Source: a virus
Length of the DNA stretch: 29,777 nt
Reading direction: 5' to 3' (one strand)
Virus record (IMG/VR): IMGVR_UViG_3300048918_000037
Span: 1 to 29,777 of that record
The position numbers were made by a program, and so were the translations under genes. The first letter of the stretch is position 1. Each line of letters begins with the position of its first letter. Below, in pieces: positions 1-6,080 of the stretch. The notes beneath the pieces were generated by a model that did not search any database, was not told where the DNA came from, and was given only the letters and a program-made list of their open reading frames with translations.

Positions 1-1
1 A

Positions 2-157
2 AAATGGTTCATACCTGGCACGCTCGACGGCAAGCTCGCGTTACTTTATGAAGAAAAACAGAATGAGCCTGAGCGCAATACTCTCTTTGGAGTATTTCGC
101 AGGCGAGAAGTGAACAAAGACGGTTCACATCACGCTAGTTCACACATACCCTCTTAA
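2..157 (+). CDS. 3' end of an unknown gene (5' truncated by the window edge)
   Basis: A reading frame is open from base 2 to a TAA at 155-157, giving the last 51 residues of a protein (it begins KWFIPGTLDGKL and ends SSHIPS). Its first half uses G/C-ending codons like the real genes of this window. No family is recognised. The frame runs over the -35 box of the promoter at 139-167, so the gene sits directly upstream of the late leader. In lambda that place is held by the antiterminator gene Q, but nothing in these 51 residues identifies Q. The frame could also be a chance opening, because the true start is not visible. Confidence 0.4.
   Translation, partial: KWFIPGTLDGKLALLYEEKQNEPERNTLFGVFRRREVNKDGSHHASSHIPS
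123..144 (+). repeat. Direct repeat GTTCACA overlapping the late promoter
   Basis: Two exact copies of GTTCACA lie at 123-129 and 138-144, 15 bp apart. The second copy contains the -35 box TTCACA. Direct repeats just upstream of and over a -35 element are typical activator or antiterminator-loading sites. Function is inferred only from position. Confidence 0.4.
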
Positions 158-167
158 AACGTACAAT
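139..167 (+). promoter_or_regulatory. Sigma70-like promoter, candidate late promoter (pR'-like)
   Basis: TTCACA (139-144) and TACAAT (162-167) are separated by 17 bp. Each hexamer matches five of six bases of the sigma70 consensus. Transcription would start near 174. The next recognisable gene begins only at 431, after a terminator at 392-415, so this promoter makes a leader RNA first. It is the best promoter seen upstream of the late operon. Confidence 0.6.
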
Positions 168-173
168 TTTGCT

Positions 174-415
174 AGATTGAGTTTTTGCCTCTCACGCTGT
201 GCCACCGCTATCCCCGTAGCTGACTGATGGAAAGACATCACTTTCACGCATGGTAATTGGGAAGCCAGCGCTCCGACTCCTAGGGGAGTATGCCGCGACC
301 AGAGCCGAGACGGGTAGCTCCCGTAGAGCGAAAACAATTACCAGCCGTCAAAGCCTCCTCAACTGCGGGTTTCCCCTTCGCCCGCAGCTTTAACCCGCCT
401 AGAGCGGGTTTTTTT
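174..415 (+). ncRNA. Putative untranslated late leader RNA (6S-like, about 240 nt)
   Basis: The stretch from the predicted transcription start (about 174) to the end of the T-run at 415 has no convincing gene. It contains hairpin arms ACGGG/CCCGT (310-314/320-324) and CTGCGGG/CCCGCAG (363-369/381-387), then the terminator. A promoter, a short non-coding transcript, a terminator and then late genes is the layout of lambda pR'-6S RNA-tR', where Q lets polymerase read through. That this RNA is made is inference. Confidence 0.35.
363..415 (+). terminator. Tandem hairpins ending in an intrinsic terminator
   Basis: Hairpin one pairs CTGCGGG (363-369) with CCCGCAG (381-387) across an 11-nt loop. 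Hairpin two pairs AACCCGC (392-398) with GCGGGTT (404-410) across the loop CTAGA and runs into T residues at 409-415, a classic Rho-independent terminator. The GCGGG and CCCGC blocks are interchangeable: block one (365-369) could pair with block three (394-398), and block two (381-385) with block four (404-408), which would break the terminator. Confidence 0.75.
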
Positions 416-430
416 ACATCTGGAGCCGGA

Positions 431-511
431 ATGCGCTGTTTCTGGTGTGCTCGCAAGTTGCGGACACCGGATGAGCGCTGCTGCGATCCTATTGAGAAAG
501 CGAATCTGTAA
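431..511 (+). CDS. Cys-rich 26-residue micropeptide
   Basis: ATG at 431 has a good ribosome site, GGAG at 422-425 with a 5-nt spacer, and the frame ends at TAA 509-511, directly followed by the ATG of the next gene (TAA|ATG). The 26 residues contain four cysteines: one CxxC pair near the N-terminus and a CC pair farther on. The peptide could bind zinc, as small phage translational activators such as Mu Com do, but it is too short to assign. It is the first gene after the leader terminator. A longer in-frame start at 290 is unlikely because the reading frame then crosses the terminator hairpins. Confidence 0.45.
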   Translation: MRCFWCARKLRTPDERCCDPIEKANL

Positions 512-826
512 ATGATCGAAGCCATCACGAAGAAGCAAGTAGCCATCGTCTCATTCGACCGCGAGCTGAAGAACGCGAAGATTCTGGACGATCTTGGCCA
601 CCCTGCGCCGCGCGTGGTGACGTATCAGGTCACGCTTGATCCGACCCGCCTGTCGCCTGAAGGCAATTTTGTGCGCTTCGGACAGTGGAGCGACGGTCTC
701 GGACAAGGCGATGAGATTACCGGCTGGGTACTGCTGGACGATTTAACCGTAGAGGAGATCCTGGCTGAACACGACGGCAAGGAATTTCGACCTTATGTAG
801 TTGAAAGCGCCGTGCGCGCAGCTTAG
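512..826 (+). CDS. Hypothetical phage protein, 104 aa
   Basis: It starts immediately after the stop of the 431-511 micro-ORF and has no Shine-Dalgarno of its own, so it is probably translationally coupled. It is followed nine bases later by the 836 gene. The protein is soluble and acidic, has no signal or membrane segment, and reads as a small alpha/beta domain (VAIVSFDREL near the N-terminus, LLDDLTVEEILAEHDGKEF near the C-terminus). No family is recognised. Its place at the head of the packaging operon suggests a role in late expression or DNA packaging, but that rests only on position. Confidence 0.75.
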   Translation: MIEAITKKQVAIVSFDRELKNAKILDDLGHPAPRVVTYQVTLDPTRLSPEGNFVRFGQWSDGLGQGDEITGWVLLDDLTVEEILAEHDGKEFRPYVVESAVRAA

Positions 827-835
827 GAGAATCAC

Positions 836-1219
836 ATGACCACTGTGGCAAAACTGATGGGTTCCGGAGTTCCGGCAGCCCAAGCACAGGCCACGACGGC
901 CGGCGTCCCTTCGTCTGGATTGACTGCCGCAGGCTCGACTCAAGGCACCGCAACGCTTATCACTAGCGATTTCAGCGTCTTCTCGACCGTTCCCGCCTCG
1001 TCTGGCGCGCGCCTTCCTGTGGCGAACGCATCGTCGATGTGCGGGCTTGCCGGTGACATCTATGTCGTCGTCAACGCTTCCGCAACAGCAATGCTCGTGT
1101 ATCCCCCGACCGGTGGCAGCTTTGTCAACGCCGCAGCGTCAGCTTCGCTCGCTGGCGGTAAAACAGGCGATTTCTACTGCCTGGGCGGCAACGTATGGGC
1201 GCCGAGCGTTGGTGGCTGA
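836..1219 (+). CDS. Free-standing head-fibre-like domain protein, 127 aa
   Basis: It has a strong ribosome site (AGGAGAA before ATG). The protein starts MTTVAKLMGSGVPAAQAQA, a pattern seen at the N-terminus of many phage surface proteins, followed by a Ser/Ala/Gly/Val-rich beta region with GDIYVVVNAS and YPPTGGSF. It is a close paralogue of the first 127 residues of the 662-residue protein at 4092-6080: hand alignment without gaps gives about 100 of 127 identical positions, and both end in WAPSVGG, where this one stops. It is probably a virion surface or decoration domain. The copy may compete with, or co-assemble with, the fused version. Confidence 0.8.
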   Translation: MTTVAKLMGSGVPAAQAQATTAGVPSSGLTAAGSTQGTATLITSDFSVFSTVPASSGARLPVANASSMCGLAGDIYVVVNASATAMLVYPPTGGSFVNAAASASLAGGKTGDFYCLGGNVWAPSVGG

Positions 1220-1220
1220 T

Positions 1221-1364
1221 ATGACGCCAATCTCAGCAGAAGCCCGCGAATGGGCTATCGAGCAGATCAAAGCGCACGGGGAATACTCGTCGCTCGACGA
1301 TCTGCTGCAACAGGCTGAGACGCTGGCGCATAAGTACGTTAACGACAAAAGTAGCAAAGAGTAG
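1221..1364 (+). CDS. Small helical protein, 47 aa
   Basis: ATG at 1221 follows the previous stop by one base, and the stop TAG ends two bases before the next ATG at 1367. The 47 residues are predicted to be helical. The pattern AREWAIEQIKAHGEYSSLDDLLQQA resembles the strand-helix-helix spacing of ParD/CopG-type ribbon-helix-helix proteins, but this is resemblance of pattern only. Its place directly before the putative small terminase gene suggests a DNA-binding or packaging accessory role. A much longer reading frame from 1047 is rejected because it overlaps the well-supported 836-1219 gene. Confidence 0.6.
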   Translation: MTPISAEAREWAIEQIKAHGEYSSLDDLLQQAETLAHKYVNDKSSKE

Positions 1365-1366
1365 CA

Positions 1367-1648
1367 ATGCCGAAAGGATCAGCACCCGGAGAAAGGCGCG
1401 GAGGGCGCCAGAAAGGCACTCCCAACCGGATCACAGCCGACATCAAGGCGTTGGCACAGGAATACGGTGCCGACGCCATCAAGACGATCGTAGGCATCAT
1501 GCGTACGTCTGAGAACGATACGGCTCGGCTGTCTGCGGCAAAAGAGTTGATCGACCGTGGCTACGGCAAGGCATCGCAAGCGGTAGAAGTGAACGGCGAA
1601 GTTGGCCTTGTGGTGCAAGTCGTCAAGTTTGCTGGCGATTCTGAGTAA
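1367..1648 (+). CDS. Putative terminase small subunit (DUF5681-like N-terminus), 93 aa
   Basis: The basic N-terminus contains GERRGGRQKGTPNR, the hallmark of a family of short phage DNA-binding proteins often found just before a large terminase gene. A helical segment follows (ADIKALAQEYGADAIKTIV and ARLSAAKELIDRGYGK), then an acidic tail. The spacing and order (this gene, then a methyltransferase, then TerL) fit a small terminase subunit that recognises the packaging site. The protein is short for the role (classical TerS is about 130-180 residues), so it may instead be a regulator. There is no strong ribosome site; translation is probably coupled to the upstream gene. Confidence 0.55.
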   Translation: MPKGSAPGERRGGRQKGTPNRITADIKALAQEYGADAIKTIVGIMRTSENDTARLSAAKELIDRGYGKASQAVEVNGEVGLVVQVVKFAGDSE

Positions 1649-1657
1649 ATTCCTCTG

Positions 1658-2359
1658 ATGCCATCCGAGCGGCAAGCAAGGATTAACTCTAGACGGGCCG
1701 ATCTGCGCCTCGGCGACTGCTTGGAAGTCATGGAGACGCTGGCTGATGGCAGCGTGGATCTTGTGCTGACCGACATTCCATACGGGGAAGTCAACCGGAA
1801 AGATAGCGGACTGCGAAAGTTGGATAAAGGCGCCGCCGATATTCTGACATTCGAGCTTGCGCCGTTTCTGTCGGAACTCGACAGGGTTTGCTCCGGTACG
1901 GCATACGTGTTCTGTGGAACCGAGCAGGTAAGCGAGATTCGCGCGCAGTTTGTTCTCATGGGTTGGACTACGCGCCTCGGCATATGGGAAAAAACGAATC
2001 CATCGCCGATGAACGGACAGCATCTGTGGTTGTCCGGCGTCGAGTGTTGCGTATTCGGTCGGAAGAAGGGCGCAACGTTCAACGCTCACTGTAAGAATAG
2101 CGTTTGGCGGTTCCCGAATGGATCGAGCAAGGTTCATCCCACGCAGAAGCCGCTCCCGCTTTTCCAGTATTTGCTTGAAACTTCGAGCGCGCAAGGACAG
2201 ACCGTACTCGATCCTTGCATGGGTTCCGGTACGACGGGCGTAGCAGCCGCACGCGCCGGCCGTGCATTCATCGGCATCGAGCGCGATCCCGGCTATTTCG
2301 CTATCGCAACGCAGCGCATCGAGGATGCATTGCCGATTGATCTGTTCTCGGCGGCGTAA
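1658..2359 (+). CDS. DNA methyltransferase (N6-adenine or N4-cytosine), beta-class order
   Basis: The 233-residue protein has the catalytic motif D39-I-P-Y42 (a DPPY variant) near the N-terminus, HPTQKP at 160-165, and the S-adenosylmethionine-binding motif DPCMGSGTTG from 185, followed by AFIGIERD. The catalytic motif before the SAM-binding motif is the beta-class order of amino-methyltransferases. No restriction endonuclease partner is visible nearby, so it is a solitary methylase, probably protecting phage DNA from host restriction or marking DNA for packaging. It sits between the putative TerS and TerL genes and its stop overlaps the TerL start (TAATG). The ribosome site is weak. Confidence 0.9.
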   Translation: MPSERQARINSRRADLRLGDCLEVMETLADGSVDLVLTDIPYGEVNRKDSGLRKLDKGAADILTFELAPFLSELDRVCSGTAYVFCGTEQVSEIRAQFVLMGWTTRLGIWEKTNPSPMNGQHLWLSGVECCVFGRKKGATFNAHCKNSVWRFPNGSSKVHPTQKPLPLFQYLLETSSAQGQTVLDPCMGSGTTGVAAARAGRAFIGIERDPGYFAIATQRIEDALPIDLFSAA

Positions 2360-3822
2360 TGGCTGTAATCAGACTGCCTAATGGCTGGGTGCCGCGTGCA
2401 TACCAGCGTCCGGCATGGGATTACATGGAACGCGGCGGCAAGCATGCTGAGCTAATTTGGCATCGCCGGGCCGGCAAGGACGAGATTGCACTGCACACGA
2501 CCGCCTGCAAGAGCTTTGAGCGCGTCGGGACGTATTGGCACATGTTGCCGCTGGCGTCGCAGGCACGTAAGGCCATCTGGAACGCGGTCAACGGCCATAG
2601 CGGCAAGCGCAGGATTGACGAGGCATTCCCACATGAGCTACGCAAGCGAACGAACGATCAGGAAATGTTCATTGAGTTCGTGAACGGCTCGACGTGGCAG
2701 GTGCTCGGATCGGACAACTATAACGCGATGGTCGGTGCGCCGCCTGTCGGGTTGGTCTATTCGGAATGGGCGCTGGCGAATCCAGCAGCGCGAGCTTACC
2801 TCCGTCCGATCATCGCGGAGAATAAGGGCTGGGAATTCTTCATCACGACGCCCCGGGGCAAGAATCACGCATATCGCACGCTGAACGCTGCGCGCAATGA
2901 GCCTGGCGCGTTCGCACAGGTCTTGTCGGCGCGGGATACGGGAATCTTCAACGATGAGCAGCTTGAGAAGCTGCGCCGCGCATACATCGCGGACTTCGGC
3001 GAAGACATGGGCTTGGCGATGTTCGATCAGGAATATCTCTGCTCGTTCGATGCGGCGATCATGGGCGCGTATTACGCGGCTGAGTTTCGCAAGATCGATC
3101 AGGAAGGCAGGATTTGCAAGGTTGCGCACGATCCTAACTACCCAGTCTTCACTGCGTGGGACTTGGGCCGCACAGACGATACGTCGATCTGGTGGTTTCA
3201 GGTCATTGCTGGCGAGATTCGGGTGATCGACTTTCACTCGTCATCCGGCAAGAAGCCGGATTACTACGCCGGCCAGCTCATCGGGCGTGAGATTCAGATA
3301 GACCTGATTGGCGATGACGTGGTGGCGACAAAGGGTGATCTCATCCTCGAATGCGCGCATCGGCTGGCGTATCGCTATGAGAAGCACTTTCTCCCGCATG
3401 ACGCCCGCGCCAAGACGCTGGCGGCCAAGGGAAAGTCGGTCATCGAGCAGCTTGCCGCAGTGCTGGGCTGGGACAAGATGGATATCGTTCCGAGCCTAAG
3501 CGTGCAGGACGGCATCCAGGCAGCACGAAATATGTTTCCGCGCGTGTATTTCGACGAAGAACTCTGCGGCGAGGGTACTGACGCGCTGCGTGAGTACCGA
3601 CGCGAGTGGGACGACGAGAAGAAAGTCTTTCGCGAGAAGCCGCTTCACAACTGGTCATCAAATCCGGCCGATGCATTCCGGATGATGGCCGTTGCATGGC
3701 GGCATGAACAGGCTGCACCAATCCCTAAAGACCCCGACTGGGCGAACCTGCAAGTGCAGGAGACGCTAAACGACGTTTGGGAAGATCACATGCGGCACGT
3801 ATCGAATCATCGGAGGCTGTAA
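2359..3822 (+). CDS. Terminase large subunit (packaging ATPase/nuclease)
   Basis: This 487-residue motor protein cuts and pumps DNA into the prohead. The ATPase half shows a Walker A-like HRRAGKD at 35-41, a Walker B-like LVYSEWA at 132-138 with catalytic E136, and the coupling motif FITTPRGKN at 161-169. The nuclease half has an acidic residue after a strand (FTAWDLG, D268) and a late acidic site (NPADAF, D438), as in Terminase_6-type proteins. The size is normal for the family. Its start overlaps the methyltransferase stop, and the following gene has its own GGAGG site. The HRRAGKD Walker variant is seen in podovirus terminases. Confidence 0.95.
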   Translation: MAVIRLPNGWVPRAYQRPAWDYMERGGKHAELIWHRRAGKDEIALHTTACKSFERVGTYWHMLPLASQARKAIWNAVNGHSGKRRIDEAFPHELRKRTNDQEMFIEFVNGSTWQVLGSDNYNAMVGAPPVGLVYSEWALANPAARAYLRPIIAENKGWEFFITTPRGKNHAYRTLNAARNEPGAFAQVLSARDTGIFNDEQLEKLRRAYIADFGEDMGLAMFDQEYLCSFDAAIMGAYYAAEFRKIDQEGRICKVAHDPNYPVFTAWDLGRTDDTSIWWFQVIAGEIRVIDFHSSSGKKPDYYAGQLIGREIQIDLIGDDVVATKGDLILECAHRLAYRYEKHFLPHDARAKTLAAKGKSVIEQLAAVLGWDKMDIVPSLSVQDGIQAARNMFPRVYFDEELCGEGTDALREYRREWDDEKKVFREKPLHNWSSNPADAFRMMAVAWRHEQAAPIPKDPDWANLQVQETLNDVWEDHMRHVSNHRRL

Positions 3823-4092
3823 ATGGCATCGAGCATTAGCGGCGGCGGCATTCAGTTCGCCGCGAGCAGGAACGTCAACGCGATCCCCGGCCAGACGCTT
3901 ATCGGCATTTTCGTGTCGAGCACCACATCAGGCACGGTGGCTGTCTATGATAGCAATGCCACGTCGACGGCCACGAAGCTGATTGATACGGTGCTCTTGC
4001 CAGTTGGCTTTACGCCGATGCATCTCGCCGCGGCACAAGGCCATTACATCGTGGTCGGCGGCACGATCAGCGCAACAGCGATCATCGGCTGA
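3823..4092 (+). CDS. Small beta-rich protein, possible surface or decoration protein, 89 aa
   Basis: It starts right after TerL with a GGAGG site, and its TGA overlaps the next ATG (ATGA). The sequence is rich in Ser, Thr, Ala, Gly and Ile, with alternating hydrophobic residues (LIGIFVSSTTSGTVAVYDS, HYIVVGGTISATAIIG), which reads as a small beta-sandwich. There are no charged clusters, membrane segments or signal peptide. Its tight coupling to the 662-residue fibre-like gene suggests a partner of that protein, perhaps a base or cap on the capsid surface. No family is recognised. Confidence 0.75.
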   Translation: MASSISGGGIQFAASRNVNAIPGQTLIGIFVSSTTSGTVAVYDSNATSTATKLIDTVLLPVGFTPMHLAAAQGHYIVVGGTISATAIIG

Positions 4093-6080
4093 TGACTACC
4101 CTCGCGAAGCTGATGGGGTCGGGCGTACCGGGCGCCCAGGCACAGGCCACCACTGCTGGCATTCCCGCGCTCAATCTCACGGCTGCCGGCACGACCCAAG
4201 CTAACGCAACGGCGATTACCAGCGATTTCAGCGTGTTTTCGACCGTCCCTGCATCATCGGGTGCTCGTCTGCCGGCGCAAAACCTGATCAGTATGACCGC
4301 GACGGCCGGTGACATCTACGTTGTCATCAACGCCTCCGCAACGACGATGCTGGTATATCCGCCGCTCGGTGGCAGCTTCGCAAATGCGGCCGCATCTGCA
4401 TCCCTCTCAGCAGGACAAACTGCCGATTTCTACTGCCTCGGCAACAACGCGTGGGCGCCAAGCGTCGGGGGCACATCGTCAATTTTTGCTGAAGACGATT
4501 TCATCGGAACGAACGGAACATTTGTTGAATCGCGCCCGACGAATATCGGCAACAAGACATGGACCACGAACGCGGCTGGCGCATTCACCTTAAACGGAAG
4601 CGGTAAGGTCAACGCGACGATTCAGGCAAATGCGAACACCAACGTGTTTGATGCCGGCGTTTCTGACTTCACCATTACCTGCTCCATGTCGTCCTTCACG
4701 CCAGACAATAACCATTGCGTGCTGGCGGACCTTATTTTCCGTTACGTTGACGCCGGGAATTTCTGGGGTGTGGAGATTGACCCTCGGTTCAACAAGGTAG
4801 TGTTCTACAACAAGACCGGTGGTTCGCAGTTTGTGCGAATGTTCATCATTGATGCGACAGTGGTTTCGAATGCTATAACCGCCGTCCGCGTGGATTGCAT
4901 GGGCGCAAACATCACCGTATGGGTGAATGGTGTGCAGATTGCCTCGGTAGTTGACACGTTCAATCAGACCGCTACAAAGTGCGGAATCTATATGGGTGTC
5001 AACGGGCCGTCTGGAGGCAATGCAACTTGGGGTCCGATAGCGGTAGTGCCGGCAGCCGGATTGAAATACAACTGGCCAGCGTTCGTCAAAAACACTGCTA
5101 ATGCCGGTGCTCCGGTTATTCCAAAAGGTACAGCTGGGACATGGAACGCGACGGACCTTAACAACCCAACGCCGTTCTATGACGCCGTTAATTCTCGGTG
5201 GGCGATGCTGCTATCTGGCTATACGGCGGCCGCGCACTCGACAAACGGGAATGCTCCGAACTCAAGCATCCAGAACCTCGGGCTGTGGACTTCGACAACC
5301 ATTGATGGACCGTGGACTGCCTATGTCTCGAACCCGGTGATGCTCGCAAATGGGACTGACGGCGTTGGCGCATTCAACGGCGGCGCTGTGCAGATTGGCG
5401 GCACGACGTATCAAGCCTATGTCTCCGATAACGGTACGACGATCCGTTGGGCTACAAGCACTGATCTTATCAATTGGACGCGGGTTGGGTTGATTGCGAG
5501 TTCAACCGTGCCGACTTCCCTCTCGTGGAAGTCCAACGGGGTATTTGACCCGATGCTGCGTGTCCGCCAAGGAAGCAACATCATCGAAATGTGGTGTGCC
5601 GGTGTTGATGGGGCAGGGACGAAACGCTTCGGCTTGCTTACGTCAAATGACCTCGGCACGACATGGGTCGACCAGACAGGCACCATCCCTGCCGTTCTCC
5701 CGCCCACGAACGTGTTTGTGAATTCTTCCGCTGGCGAACCTTCAGTCTACGTGCCGCCTGGGAAAGAAGGTCAACAGTATTTGATCGCGTTCGATTATGT
5801 GCCGACGATCCAATCTGGCAATCCACCAGTTGGCCGATATATTGGACAGGGGATTTCTCTTGATGGCGGCCAGACATGGGCATGGCGTATTGAAGCCAGC
5901 AAGCCGGGCACATACGCCTGGGAAAACCTGCAAGATTTCGACTCGTTCATGATCGACGTTGGCGATGGAAATCTGCGCTTGTTCAATAGCGGCGCCGATA
6001 CTTATGGCCCGGCCCTCGGCCTGAACATCCAGATCGGCGAGCAATCGGCGCCCTGGGGCAAAACTAGCCTGGTGAACTAA
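4092..6080 (+). CDS. Head-fibre or spike-like protein with LamG-like and beta-propeller glycosidase-like domains
   Basis: The protein has 662 residues in three parts. Residues 1-127 are a paralogue of the 836-1219 protein. Residues from about 130 to 315 form a jelly-roll/LamG-like segment (FWGVEIDPRFNKVVFYN, ITVWVNGVQIASVVD). Residues from about 319 to 662 look like a five-bladed propeller of the GH43/GH32 type, with DLNNPTPFYD, NGVFDPMLR and AGEPSVYVPPG as successive blade motifs. Such proteins bind or cut polysaccharide. The gene lies between the large terminase and portal genes, where tail spikes are not usual, so a capsid-bound fibre is possible. Enzyme activity is inferred. Starts and stops overlap both neighbours. 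Confidence 0.8.
   Translation: MTTLAKLMGSGVPGAQAQATTAGIPALNLTAAGTTQANATAITSDFSVFSTVPASSGARLPAQNLISMTATAGDIYVVINASATTMLVYPPLGGSFANAAASASLSAGQTADFYCLGNNAWAPSVGGTSSIFAEDDFIGTNGTFVESRPTNIGNKTWTTNAAGAFTLNGSGKVNATIQANANTNVFDAGVSDFTITCSMSSFTPDNNHCVLADLIFRYVDAGNFWGVEIDPRFNKVVFYNKTGGSQFVRMFIIDATVVSNAITAVRVDCMGANITVWVNGVQIASVVDTFNQTATKCGIYMGVNGPSGGNATWGPIAVVPAAGLKYNWPAFVKNTANAGAPVIPKGTAGTWNATDLNNPTPFYDAVNSRWAMLLSGYTAAAHSTNGNAPNSSIQNLGLWTSTTIDGPWTAYVSNPVMLANGTDGVGAFNGGAVQIGGTTYQAYVSDNGTTIRWATSTDLINWTRVGLIASSTVPTSLSWKSNGVFDPMLRVRQGSNIIEMWCAGVDGAGTKRFGLLTSNDLGTTWVDQTGTIPAVLPPTNVFVNSSAGEPSVYVPPGKEGQQYLIAFDYVPTIQSGNPPVGRYIGQGISLDGGQTWAWRIEASKPGTYAWENLQDFDSFMIDVGDGNLRLFNSGADTYGPALGLNIQIGEQSAPWGKTSLVN

Noticed and set aside
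301-400. tRNA-like look of GTAGCTC...AGAGC and a T-loop-like string in the leader
   Set aside because: The arms do not pair into a cloverleaf and no CCA-like 3' end is present.
290-511. A 73-residue frame starting at 290
   Set aside because: It crosses both leader hairpins and the T-run; only the part from 431 has a ribosome site.
1379-2194. 271-residue minus-strand frame across the small terminase and methyltransferase genes
   Set aside because: It is a shadow of two well-supported plus-strand genes with recognisable motifs.
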